Assembly: GCA_019828595.1 (NCBI GenBank)
Contig: JAHQRK010000001.1
Span: 2,976,001 to 3,040,000 of the forward strand
Source: Aphanomyces cochlioides
Lineage: Eukaryota; Oomycota; Saprolegniomycetes; Saprolegniales; Verrucalvaceae
Reading direction: 5' to 3'
Length of the DNA stretch: 64,000 bases
Shown here one piece after another: positions 33,201 to 45,571 of the stretch. The notes under the pieces were generated by a model. That model was not told where the DNA came from. It ran no database searches and saw only the letters and a list, made by a program, of their open reading frames with translations. Position 1 is the stretch's first letter, and each line of letters starts with the position of its first letter. A program made the translations under genes and the position numbers.

Positions 33201-33459
33201 TGCTTGTACCCAAGCCACCGTTCAATTTAAGGACAACGGTCTTTTGGAGCAAGCTAACGTCGGGCTTGACGCTCTCGCGAATCGAGCCAGGGCGACCTTC
33301 GAGGTAGTCGATGTCGTTCACGCCTTCGATGCTGGCTTCGCTGATCATACCGGTCGATCCACTGACAAGGGCGTTGTAGCTGTACTCAAAGGCCTTGATG
33401 GCGGCCTGGCTAAGGCCTTCTTCCTTCATCTTGGCTTCGAACGCAGCGAATCCGGTCAT
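30231..33459 (-). CDS. Bifunctional UDP-glucose pyrophosphorylase / phosphoglucomutase fusion
   Basis: 1061 residues in two exons (32764-33459 and 30231-32720; 43-nt intron). The N-terminal half is a UTP-glucose-1-phosphate uridylyltransferase: VVLKLNGGLGTSMG near residue 80 and SNSDNLGAT near 215. The C-terminal half is an alpha-D-phosphohexomutase: catalytic serine loop TASHNPGG near 592, Mg-binding CDGDADRNM near 780, sugar-binding CGEESFGTGSNH near 875, and phosphate-binding RLSGTG near 1004. The fusion makes glucose-1-phosphate from glucose-6-phosphate and then UDP-glucose, feeding beta-1,3-glucan and cellulose synthesis in the cytosol. All catalytic motifs are intact in both halves. UGP/PGM fusions are known from stramenopiles. 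Confidence 0.95.
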
Positions 33460-34025
33460 CTTTTAATATACGTGGTGGCTGTGACTTGGCAAATTGTCAA
33501 CTGACGATCTACTGCCAAGTTGAAGGGGGTTTGGAGATTCACACTTTGTCTTAAACAAAATATAGTATACAACTTTTCATATGATTATCGTGCGGTGGAA
33601 AAGATTGGCTTTTTTACTTCGAAGAATCCTTGGAGAATCTCCGGGTGTGATTTGCCCATATACAAATTTCAAGTGTGAAATGAAAACAAAATAACTGTCA
33701 AGATGTTCGGCACTTAGACGAAACAGAACCCTCGCATACGTGTCCCGAAGGGTTTCACTCTTTTCGGGCAAGGTATCCACTCCGATGATTGGCTTGCTTG
33801 AGGTGTGACCTCACTTTCCGTAACAGTGCTACAAATTCATCCACTGAGGCAGTTACCTAAACAAGCAGAAGGAGATGTGCCACATAGAACTTCTATCGAA
33901 GTTTTTTTACCTTGGTCAAAATTGACCAATCAAAATACAGCGCACTTAACTGGAGCGATCTTCGCGCGCTTTTTGAAATGGCGATCGGCTCCACTTCGAA
34001 ATTTCACGCCAACGAGACGGGAACC
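33460..34025. other. Divergent intergenic region, UGP/PGM and DMC1
   Basis: 566 bp between two divergent start codons. No gene or recognisable motif seen. Confidence 0.4.
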
Positions 34026-35680
34026 ATGAGCGTGCAGGTGAAAAAGTACGTCAAGCCACTGATTTCTTTCCATGGATATGACCGATTCCTTGTAGAGAGA
34101 AAGTGACCAAAAAAAGTGCTGCGAAAGAAATTGAGCCTGTCGTCGAACCTGCCGTTGTCAGTGACGAAGAAGGGACGGATGACGACCTTTCTACGTCCTA
34201 TGACCGGATCGAAGTCCTTCAGGATGCTGGCATAAATGCGACAGATATTGCAAAACTCAAAGAGGATGGTTTTGCGACTGTCGGACAATTATTTCAAGTG
34301 TCTATGAAGCGATTATTACAAGTGAAAGGCGTCAGTGAAGCGAAAGCCGACAAAATGATCCAAGCTGCAAGAAAGGTCAGTGTTTCGATTGATGAATTAT
34401 TTCATAGGATGTCATTTTGTAGATTATCGGAGAAAAGAGTGGATTCATATCAGCAAGCGCCTTGCTCATCAGCAACAAGCAAAAATACTACATCACAACT
34501 GGCTCAAAACGTAAGATTCAACGGTGAAAGTGGTGTAGCCTGCATTTATTGCCTTGATTTGATGCTGTATGACTCAACAAAATTTTATGGCTGTAGAATT
34601 TGACACGCTTTTGGGTGGCGGGATCGAGACGATGTCAGTAACAGAGGTGATAAGGCCCTCGAAACCGTGTTAATGTTTTCACAAGGTTCATGGAGAGTTC
34701 CGGACTGGGAAGACACAACTCTGCCACACAGTAAGGCTGACTTCAGTTTCATTTGTTCACGTTTCGATTTAGCTATGTGTGACTGCGCAATTGCCTCGTT
34801 CTCAAGGAGGAGGTGCTGGTAAAGTTGCTATTGTTGATACAGAGGGATCATTTCGGCCGGTATACTTGATTCAATGGATTTGTTATGATGACGTTCACAA
34901 GCAACGAGTCGCTGAAATTGCGAAAACACGCTACGATTTGGAGCCGAGCGATGTCTTGGACAACATTATCGTTGCAAGGTTGGAGCATCTTCAAATTCAT
35001 TGATAATTTCTGGATCACAGAGCACATTCGCACGATGCTCAAATGGACATGGTAATGAAGCTTGGAGTTTTATTCGCAGTAAGTTATCGTACTAGTTGTA
35101 TCTTGCTTAATCGCTCCAGGATCCCGAGCGAGGCCCGTTCCGTTTGCTCATCATCGACTCAATTACAGCGTTATTTCGCACAGATTTTTCCGGGCGGTAA
35201 TCGGCCCGAAATATGGGCGCTTATAATTCCTCGTTGAATGCAGGGGTGAGCTCAGCGAACGTCAGCAAAGACTCAACGTCCATTTGCAAAGACTCGTCAA
35301 ACATGCTGAAGTATTTCAACTGCGATTGTTATTCCCTGATTTTTCCCCCAGGAATTCAACATAGCAGTGCTTGTTGTGAACCAAGTCATGGCTGATCCTG
35401 GCGCTAACGCTATGTTTGGGCCTGTCATCAAACCCGTTGGTGGTCATGTAATCTCTCATGCATGTCATACTCGCGTCTTGGTACTACCGCCTTTTCTCGT
35501 TGTATAACCATTGTGGAAGATGAAGAAAGGACGTGGGGACAACCGAATTTGGTACGTGATTGAAATCGTTTCTCTCATATCACACGTCGTCGAAGCAAAG
35601 TTATTGACAGCCCATGTATGCCTGAGGCCGAGTGCACCATTATGCTAGCTCCTGGTGGAGTTTGTGATGCTGATGAGTAG
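34026..35680 (+). CDS. DMC1: Meiotic recombinase DMC1 (RecA/RAD51 family), 13 exons
   Basis: 364 residues when assembled. Exons: 34026-34045, 34096-34375, 34423-34510, 34597-34646, 34686-34730, 34773-34859, 34902-34978, 35021-35078, 35120-35196, 35244-35310, 35352-35480, 35520-35551, 35596-35680; all phases agree. An acidic N-terminus is followed by a helix-hairpin-helix domain ([35 protein letters not shown]). The ATPase core has Walker [10 protein letters not shown] near residue 150 and Walker B FRLLIIDS near 245, the DNA-binding loop [15 protein letters not shown], and ends [16 protein letters not shown]. It forms filaments on single-stranded DNA and promotes interhomolog strand exchange in meiosis. 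CVTAQLP after Walker A and the GINATDI helix favour DMC1 over RAD51; RAD51 remains possible. Confidence 0.88.
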
Positions 35681-35922
35681 TAGATCATTTCAGGAAACGC
35701 TTGAAACGTCTTGACTGGAGATAGAAGGAACAGCGAGTTCCAAAGGATGTGGCCATCGCCTGAGGTGTGAATTCCCCGTCCTTCTCGAAACATCATTATT
35801 TTTTATATTCCAGTTATTTTTATAATAAATTCCGGTTACCTTTGATATAAAATACATGTACAGCCACAAGCATAGACACGAAACACATTTTAATTGTTTG
35901 GTGTGGCGGCTCACCTTGAAAT

Positions 35923-38282
<2,360 letters not shown>

Positions 38283-38331
38283 GTAGAGAGTTGCACTTGA
38301 ACATGGACATTTGAAAGACTCTATCGTTTTC

Positions 38332-38355
38332 TATCTGGATAATTTTATCCGGAGT
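38332..38355. promoter_or_regulatory. Two TATCCGGATA-like sites, helical protein gene
   Basis: TATCTGGATA at 38332-38341 and TATCCGGAGT at 38346-38355, each one or two bases from the palindrome, 41-64 bp upstream of the ATG at 38396. Confidence 0.4.
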
Positions 38356-38395
38356 AAGTGAAGAAGCTCATTTTGAAATTTGCGCGCGAAGAACA

Positions 38396-39509
38396 ATGGC
38401 CTCCGACAAGATGACGCAGGAACTGATCCGCAAGTACGTTAAATTATGCCGATGAATCACGACCACGGACTTGAAAGGGATCTCCCTCTCTTTCTTACCC
38501 GAGTTGGGCAACTTCAGGAGCTTCAGGAACAAACTGCGGCGACTCTACGACTTCGAGACGAGAAGATCCGAAAACTGGAACAGCAGCTCTCAAATTTGCA
38601 AAACGAATATCTTGCTGTAACATTGCAACAATCAGCGCAGCCCCAAGAGACGAAGTACATGCTCTTGTCGTGTCTGCAGTCGACGTCGTTCGCATTAGCT
38701 CACAGCCAGAACTGGAACCAGACTACGCAGGTTCAAGTGTTGCATGCTGTCGACGAGTTACTTCAAGAAATGGTAAAGCAAGATTATGTAGGAGGTTTAT
38801 TTTGCTAGCTCGATGGTGAAGTGGAGCAAAAGATTCTGCATGCCGTGGCAACAGTTTTAGGCAACACAATCCACGATCCAGCAAGTATCTTAGCCCCTCC
38901 GGTGCTTGCTGCAACGCGAGGAATCTGTTCAAAGTTGGCGCTCATCGTGGGTATTCGTTGCTTCCTGCAAATGCCACCTCTCTTACGTTTTCTTGCAAGC
39001 GATAATTCCACATGCTCTCTTGGACGAAGTGATTCCTGTTCTTTGCTTCGTTGGAAAAAGGTAGCTAGACCATGCACGATCAACTCACAATGCCCAGCTC
39101 GTGGGGAACATCCGTACTTCTAGAAAGCAATGTCGTAGCACCGCTTTTGACGATCGTCCAACATGGTTTGCACACTGTCAAGTTTGACAATCTAACTCTA
39201 TTATCTCTAGACAGCTTAAAAGCGACAATCCCAACACCGACTTATTTGAAGCTGCTCACGTTAATGTATCACTTGCTGCAAGTCTCTGGATTTGCAGCAA
39301 TGCGCCATCAAAGCCAAGACGCGACGTTCCTAATGTTCAAGAAGTACACCTCAAGGCAAGTGCAATGAGTTTAACAACATCCTGTCTAGTTTGACAAACA
39401 ACGGGGATCGTCGCATCATTGACCTGGTACTTCACGCGCATTAGTAGCTCATTATAGTTTCGCTCAGGCACGAAAGATGCTAGAAGATTACCGCCGTTCC
39501 CCCATTTAA
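38396..39509 (+). CDS. Unknown helical protein with N-terminal coiled coil, seven exons
   Basis: 290 residues when assembled. Exons: 38396-38433, 38478-38772, 38809-38950, 39000-39060, 39098-39355, 39390-39426, 39468-39509. After MASDKMTQELIRKDL a coiled coil (LRLRDEKIRKLEQQLSNLQN) is followed by amphipathic helices (VLHAVDELLQEMLDGEVEQK, ALLDEVIPVLCFVGKSSWGT, LTLLSLDSLKATIP) that look like ARM/HEAT-type repeats. The intron at 39356-39389 is best read as GC-AG (GCAAGT donor). No family recognised. Neighbouring genes give no functional hint. Confidence 0.6.
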
Positions 39510-39708
39510 TTCTCATGCTGCAGCATCGTGGATCAAATTTTTGTCGGGAGATTGGTAGGTTACATAATTCAGGCCAATTGAGTGTCAATACCCAAGCAAT
39601 GAGCCAATCATTTTTCTTCAATCGCTTTGGTGGCTAGTTTTGAGCCAATGAAAATAGATTCTATTTTTAGGATATCTTGGACAGAAGCGTCAACGTCGCA
39701 ACCTCGAC

Positions 39709-41088
39709 ATGGTGGAGTCAAGCACGTAAGTCGAAATACTGGTTTCACATTTGATCTCACCTTGGATAGGTCTATGGAGATTCGAGGTGTTGAGTCGACT
39801 CAATCGCTTCCCTCGCTGACCATTCAAACGACTTTGCCATCAGGACAAGTAAAGTCGTCCAGTGCCATTGCATACCCGACATCCCCTGTGGATCGATATG
39901 GTTTCCTCGTGTCAGACAAGTACGTATTCGTGCGATTGGTATGGTGACAATGGTTATAGACGATACTCTCCGCAAGCGCGCCAAGTGAAGTCTCCGAGCG
40001 AGACTCCAAAGGATTCCGTTTGGCTCGAAAATCGACGAACGCAGAAATGGATGAGCATGACAGGAGGGATCTCGATTGAAGACTGGGAACGAACGAAACA
40101 AAAACAACCTGCAAAACTGAAGTCCAGGGTTAGAATTCGTTGAAAAAGCCCATCTCACGATGAAATAGGTCCGAAAAGGAATCCCCGACGCAATTCGTGG
40201 AATTGCATGGCCACACCTAGCAGGATCTAGCCTCATGATGAAGAATAACCCGGGCATGTATCGTGATCTGGTCGCAACAACGCAAGTTCCTTGCGAAGAC
40301 ACGATTCTGCGAGATATTGGCCGCACGTTCCCAAAACATCATCTTTTCAAAGACTCCACCTCAATTGGTCAAAGCGCGCTACTCAATGTCCTCAAAGCGT
40401 ATTCCGTCTATGATCCCAACGTCGGTTACTGCCAGGTAGAGATTCTAACTTATCCGCCAAAGTTGTACATTTCCAGGGCATGGGCTTCATCTCGGCTCTT
40501 TTTCTCAGCTATATGCCAGAAGAGCAGACATTTTGGCACCTCGTGGCATGCCTGAATCACAAGAAATACGGAATGGCCGACATTTATCGTCCTGGCATGC
40601 GTCGCGTCGTAGAGATCATGGCGATCTTCGACCAATGCCTAAAGATTTACGTGCCTAAGCTTGCCGAGCATTTAGATGCTGAAGGCTTGCATCCAACCAT
40701 GTATGCCACTCAATGGTTTGTCACTATCTTTGCCTACTCGTTCCCATTCGATTTTGTGACACGCGTTTGGGATATTTTCCTCCACGAAGGCTGGAAGATT
40801 GTCTTCCGAGTCGCTGTTGCTCTCCTCAAAGTCAATGAGCGTACGTAGTCCCCAATTTGAAAGTCTCCATTTCTACCTCTAGGCAAACTTGCGACGCTCA
40901 AGTTTGAAAAGATCATGGAATTCTTCCGCGACATGCCCCCGTCGGTACGCATCGAGTGCCAAACACAATGCTTATCAAAATAGGTCGATACGGACGAAGT
41001 TGTAGCGACTGCTGTCAACATCCCGATGACAAATCGTCAGCTACAGGCCTTGCGTGAAAACTACCAGCCGTCACAGATGGCTCAGTAA
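39709..41088 (+). CDS. TBC-domain Rab GTPase-activating protein, seven exons
   Basis: 377 residues when assembled. Exons: 39709-39725, 39770-39919, 39960-40128, 40169-40435, 40477-40840, 40883-40944, 40984-41088. The TBC domain starts VRKGIPDAIRGIAW. The catalytic arginine finger is in ILRDIGRTFP (near residue 164) and the glutamine finger in YCQGMGFISA (near 201). Later TBC blocks are clear: YATQWFVTIFAYSFPFDFVTRVWD, then IFLHEGWKIVFRVAVALL. The region before TBC has VDRYGFLV, as in TBC1D10/GRTP1-like RabGAPs. It would speed GTP hydrolysis on a Rab at membranes; the target Rab is unknown. It converges with the TMEM41-like gene (26 bp between stops). Confidence 0.92.
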
Positions 41089-41114
41089 AACCATAAACAA
41101 AAATGAAGAATGCA

Positions 41115-41921
41115 TTACGCAAAGCGAGCTTTGAGCATGGGTAGACCGACAATTCCGCCAACGGCGACAACAATAAGTTGAATCGTCGTCGCAGTGTCGA
41201 TGATGTCACTCTTGGATTGAAGTGCACTGAGGATAAGCCCCGCCTTGCAGCTCAAAAAGTTGTACGGCGTCAATCCAATCGCAACGGATGGTGCAAACTG
41301 GGTCATGGGGATATCCACATGCGGTGACGACATGTTCATGAACCAGTTGGGAGAAAATGGAAAGATGCGCAGGAAGATCATGTACAGCGTGAGGTCGTTC
41401 CGGTGGGCATCTATCATCGTGCGCATTTGCTCGAGACGAGCCGAGAGGTACTTCTTTACAAGTTTGCCGCCGTAACGATACGAGAGGCCGTACATAAAGC
41501 AAGAGCCAAGGGTGTTGTAGAACAAGCACAATGGGAACCCGATAGCGAGCCCAAAGAGCGCGCCACCGAGGAGATTCACAAAGACAGTGCCGGGTATCGC
41601 CCAGGACTGCAAGAAGAGGTACAAGAGGCCATGTGCAATCAACACGCGTCCTGGCGAATGATCGGTCATGTGTTGGAGCGCATGGCCGAGCTCTTGCGCC
41701 ACTTGCAACGACGTTGGGAAACGAATTCGCGCGGCTTCGACTTCCTCCAGATCATGCAGAATCAGCATGTAGATCGCAGCCGCCACCGCTGTGAGAGAAG
41801 TGAAAAAGATCAAGACCAGCATCACAACGTCATGTATGACAACGATCTCTTCCTTGCTCTTGTCTTCGGCATCTTGAGCTTCTGGCGCTGCATTCTCGTT
41901 CCGGCGGTGGCGTAGCTCCAT
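41115..41921 (-). CDS. TMEM41/VTT (DedA) family membrane protein
   Basis: 268 residues from the first ATG at 41921; the frame extends further only through a GTG. A charged N-terminus precedes about six membrane segments. The VTT (SNARE-associated/DedA) domain is recognisable: FLQSWAIPGTVFVNLLGGAL, LCLFYNTLGSCFMYGLSYRY, then IFLRIFPFSPNWFMNMSSPH and LTPYNFLSCKAG. These match TMEM41B more closely than TMEM64 or VMP1. TMEM41B is an ER phospholipid scramblase needed for lipid mobilisation and autophagosome formation. Intronless. TATCCGGATG-type sites lie 26-62 bp upstream. Confidence 0.9.
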   Translation of the reverse strand: MELRHRRNENAAPEAQDAEDKSKEEIVVIHDVVMLVLIFFTSLTAVAAAIYMLILHDLEEVEAARIRFPTSLQVAQELGHALQHMTDHSPGRVLIAHGLLYLFLQSWAIPGTVFVNLLGGALFGLAIGFPLCLFYNTLGSCFMYGLSYRYGGKLVKKYLSARLEQMRTMIDAHRNDLTLYMIFLRIFPFSPNWFMNMSSPHVDIPMTQFAPSVAIGLTPYNFLSCKAGLILSALQSKSDIIDTATTIQLIVVAVGGIVGLPMLKARFA

Positions 41922-41946
41922 CCTGATGTCGGCCACGTTAAAGATG

Positions 41947-41983
41947 CGTCCGGATATTAAGAGATGCTTATATTATCCGGATG
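41947..41983. promoter_or_regulatory. Two TATCCGGATA-like sites, TMEM41-like gene
   Basis: CGTCCGGATA at 41947-41956 and TATCCGGATG at 41974-41983, upstream of the minus-strand ATG at 41921. Confidence 0.4.
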
Positions 41984-42114
41984 ATGTGAGCGAAAATGTA
42001 TCATCGACAGAGGACGCGCGCACGAAGCAGACGGTTTGTTCATGAATGTGACCAGCTTACGACCAGATCTGGCCATTTCATCAACGTCACAAGTCGTGAC
42101 GAAAACGGTGACTG

Positions 42115-43080
42115 ATGGATAAGGCCGGTTTATGCATCAGCCCGATAAATGCCAAGCGAACCGCCATGTTCGGAGCACCGCCAGACTCGATGGAAATGCA
42201 CCGCAAGTATCGATTCAAGCGTGATATGGCACTCCCCACTCCTGACAGTCAAGAGTCGAATGCTACTGTGTCTATGCCGCAACCGCCAGACTCGATGGAC
42301 ATGCATCGCAAGCATCACTTCAAGCGTGATGTGGCCTTTCAAGGTACCGTTGTCACAGCTGTACGATCGAGCTCTTCAGTGGCAATGCCACGACCGCCAG
42401 ATTCGATGGACATGCATCGAAAGCACCAATTCAGGCGTGGTTTGGAACTCCATGCTGCGAGAAGTGTAGCAATGGAATCGAATTCTGCCGTGGCCATGCC
42501 TCCACCATCAAGCCGCCAAACATTTTCCAGTCGCAAGGACAAATCTTGGATATTTGACTACCAGCAGTCTTCATCTCTGGACTTGAGCAGTTTGCAAGCC
42601 ACCGTCGGCTCAGAGTCAAAAATGATGTTTCCACACCGTCTCCATGACGATACGAATGACGAAAGGAAGCTCAAGACCAGGATGCTTCGTGCCAAGGAAG
42701 AACGGGCATCAGGAGGAAGTGCGAGTCGATCCGAGGACAAGAGCTCAGATTGTCGACCAAGCCATCAGCACTCGCCTTACAAGATGACTCAGTATGCTCG
42801 ATTAAACAGCGGGGGAGAAAGCGAGCGATCGCAGCTTGCAGCCGACTTTGGGCGTAAACTCTCGTCACTCCAGCAAAAACTATCAAGAATGGACCAGCCC
42901 AAAAAGCCACAAACGATCGAAGAGCGTGTCCAAGATGCAATCGATCGGATCCCACGGATGTATTTGGATGCTCCTGCCAAAAAACATACGTCCAAGGGTG
43001 CCAAGCGTGTTCAGTTTGCTCATGAGCTTGATGAACCCATGTTTCCAAGGCGATGGGGACTACGACGCGGTAGTTTGTGA
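42115..43080 (+). CDS. Unknown protein with MHRK repeats and C-terminal RVxF-like motif
   Basis: 321 residues, mostly disordered. The N-terminal third has three imperfect repeats of about 40 residues, each with PPDSM(E/D)MHRK followed by an aromatic-basic patch (YRFKRD, HHFKRD, HQFRRG). A SWIFDYQ motif is near residue 145. The end has DRIPRMYLDAP followed by AKRVQFAHE. The WxFxYQ and RIPR...KRVxF motifs recur in the same order in the gene at 45572-47099, so the two are paralogs. RVxF is the docking motif of PP1 phosphatase partners, but the match is short. Intronless. No function recognised. Confidence 0.7.
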   Translation: MDKAGLCISPINAKRTAMFGAPPDSMEMHRKYRFKRDMALPTPDSQESNATVSMPQPPDSMDMHRKHHFKRDVAFQGTVVTAVRSSSSVAMPRPPDSMDMHRKHQFRRGLELHAARSVAMESNSAVAMPPPSSRQTFSSRKDKSWIFDYQQSSSLDLSSLQATVGSESKMMFPHRLHDDTNDERKLKTRMLRAKEERASGGSASRSEDKSSDCRPSHQHSPYKMTQYARLNSGGESERSQLAADFGRKLSSLQQKLSRMDQPKKPQTIEERVQDAIDRIPRMYLDAPAKKHTSKGAKRVQFAHELDEPMFPRRWGLRRGSL

Positions 43081-43153
43081 CCTAAACGGCGATGTATTTC
43101 AATGCAATGGAACGATTGAACTAATATTCGCGACTGCCGATTGATTCTGAAAT

Positions 43154-44859
43154 TTAGGAGCACTCTTTGTTAAGTTGTGCTAATGCAGTGTCAACTTTGA
43201 TGAGCTCGGCATTCCATCTAACCGCTTCCACTAGCGTCAAGGGGGTTGTGGGACCTGATAGTGCCTCAAGTGCATTTTGGAAAGCGAGAAGTTGGAATGG
43301 ACAAGGCTTCACTGTAGCTTGGATCTTTGCAATATCGAGAACGCGAAGTAGAGTTGCTTCGGCGGCGTACGTGGGATGGCTGGCAGCTTGGACGCATAGA
43401 AGAACTAAGAATTTGGCACTTTGAAGCGAATCGTTGTTGGCTAGGATGTCTGTTGTGGGAACCCCATGGACAAGTGTCGTCTGCGTCTTCAGATCGTCAG
43501 TGATTTGACGTAATGCAGTTGATGCATGAATGAGGCGACTCTTTACTTCGTCAGTAATGGCTGAATGCAATGGTAGCTCTGGAGATGAACGCACAGGGAG
43601 AGCAGCGCGATAGTTCACTCTCCAGGTGATGTGAGATTCTTCCATGTCATCGTGATGGCTCAGCGAATCCCTCGAAATGATCTTGATGGATCTGTAGGGT
43701 TTCCAGCCATCTTGGAGAAGAGTACTCAATGCTGATGCAACATAAGAGAAGGAATCAACCTTTCCATGCGCCTCTCTTTGAACATCTGTGATCCAAAGGC
43801 AGGAATCAATCTAAATGCGATGACCTAAAGGCTTACCTAGGACGACGAAGTTGTCTGGATCGACGCTTCCTTGAGTCGTAGCTTGAACGAGTCTTTCGGT
43901 TTGCAGCTTATGACTGCAGATTCGAGCCACGTTGAGTTTGGTTGTGTTTGATGCAGACATGAGGTCAAGCATTCGAAGGGCATCAACTGCAGGAATGCGA
44001 GCAACGGGGAGAGAAAGGCCTTGTCGTTCTTCAGCGGCAGACAAACTCAATCGAGGCCATCCTTTGGATGGATTGTATCCCGGCGTCAAGTCCAAATCGA
44101 CTTCGTAGAATGGACAGACAATAGATTGATCTACAAAGGAGTCAAGCGGGCTTCATCAAGTGAGCAACATACCATCGAAGGAGGCATCACTGTAAAACAG
44201 TACCATTGAAATGCCATGAAGAGAGGAGGCTTCAATGGCCCGACAATTTTCAAATGTTGTTCGAATGGGTATCAATGCGATATGCTCCTCTTCGTGCTTG
44301 ATTGATGAAAGCTGGTCAAATGGAATAACCTTGGCATTGAGATCGAGATTCCTTGAACAACGTTCTAGCAGACTTGGTAGTGGGGCGAAAGCAAATAAGA
44401 CTTGTCCATCCTCGTCCTCAAATGATAGTGTATTTGACTCGGTGGTTAAGATCACATGCTCTTGGGAAGTCACCACTACGTCAACCATGCCACTTTGACG
44501 AAGCAGCGCCGCCGACTCTTCCACTGACAATTTCGACGTTGTTGTCAATGCTTTACCCGAGTGAACCCTAGCCAAAAGAGACGACAATGCCATTTCAATG
44601 GACTCTAGAAACTCAGCGTTTGCATCCTGTGGCGTCCTAGTTGGCGTATAGTCACAAGCTTGGCTTGATTGTCAGGGTCGTACCTTGACTGTGTTGTTTC
44701 ATTTGGTATCAAGATCAAAGCAAGGGGCAAAAGAAGAGCTCCAAAGAGGACAGCAGCGAGTAGATATCTAACTTGCCATTGGACTCTCTTCGTTTTTAGG
44801 CGAGATGTTCCTTCCAACCCGTCATGGAACGATCCATACGTCGCCGTCTGGACCTCCAT
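43154..44859 (-). CDS. Glutamate carboxypeptidase II/transferrin receptor-like membrane protein without catalytic core
   Basis: 521 residues when assembled. Exons: 44684-44859, 44173-44636, 43837-44130, 43154-43785. The start at 44859 (MEVQTATYGS) is the first ATG after the TATCCGGATG site; in-frame ATGs lie further up. A type II membrane anchor (VRYLLAAVLFGALLLPLALI) is near residues 30-50. A protease-associated-like domain follows, ending VDLDLTPGYNP. The sequence QATTQGSVDPDNFVVLG corresponds to the GCPII block before its first metal ligand. The zinc ligands that should follow are absent (GDVQREAHGKVDS), LLQDGWKPYRSIKI matches the next helix and strand, and the Glu-Glu site and all later peptidase blocks are missing. 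A helical C-terminus may correspond to the dimerisation domain. Predicted to be catalytically inactive. Confidence 0.6.
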
Positions 44860-44890
44860 GACCAAGATTGTTTCAAATGACAATCTTCGA

Positions 44891-44910
44891 CCGGATAATA
44901 TATCCGGATG
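44891..44910. promoter_or_regulatory. TATCCGGATA-like sites, GCPII-like gene
   Basis: CCGGATAATA directly followed by TATCCGGATG (44901-44910), 32-51 bp upstream of the minus-strand ATG at 44859. Confidence 0.4.
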
Positions 44911-45571
44911 ACGATCTTTTGGCGTCGAAAGCCATGTGCTGACAATCTCATGACTCATATGTCGCCCTCTCGACAAACTCAGCGTCCCACAACAAACTCA
45001 TCCAGCGACAAAGGAGCACAGCAGTGCGTTCCCTCCTACCACGAGCTAGCTGCGTCCATCTCAAGCCCTTCAGCTCTTTCAATCTGAGCATTGCCATCAA
45101 AGATGCTGCCCTTCTATCCCAGTCTGTACAGAAGATGTTGTGTCTAGCCATACGATTTCATCCACGCTTTCTGCTACGTCCCATGCCCCCCTCCAGCCCA
45201 AAGGGGAATGAATCTCTGGAGACTTGACAGCGATACACAACTTCTGGAAGCTGGTGGTGAGCAAGAAGACCTCGAAGATGCACAATGTGTGCGTGGTCTG
45301 CCTTCCCTCCCATGTTGCAAACGCTTCGGCATTGTACACTTTTCATCCTCAAGCTCCGCCTGAAGTTCCACGAGCCACTGCCTTGGGTGATGGGAACTCT
45401 GTGTGGAAGGTTCTTTGCGCTCCTCGTGGCGATGCGCAGGTTATGCACAATGTACAACTGGTGTATCGCAACGCCTTCCCTCTACCCGCGACGCCGCATG
45501 GCCCTGGGATGAGTTTTGCGAAGATTGCTTTACCGCAACGTCGATCATTCTTGAATTTGACATCGCCCACG

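Noticed and set aside
43811..43836. A 26-nt intron in the GCPII-like gene
   Set aside because: It is too short for this gene set (minimum about 41 nt) and would create a stop codon; using the acceptor at 43786-43788 gives a 51-nt intron and an open frame.
44605..44976. Start of the GCPII-like gene at the most upstream in-frame ATGs
   Set aside because: Those ATGs lie upstream of, or at, the TATCCGGATG site, which in other genes sits in front of the start; ATG 44859 is preferred, though not proven.
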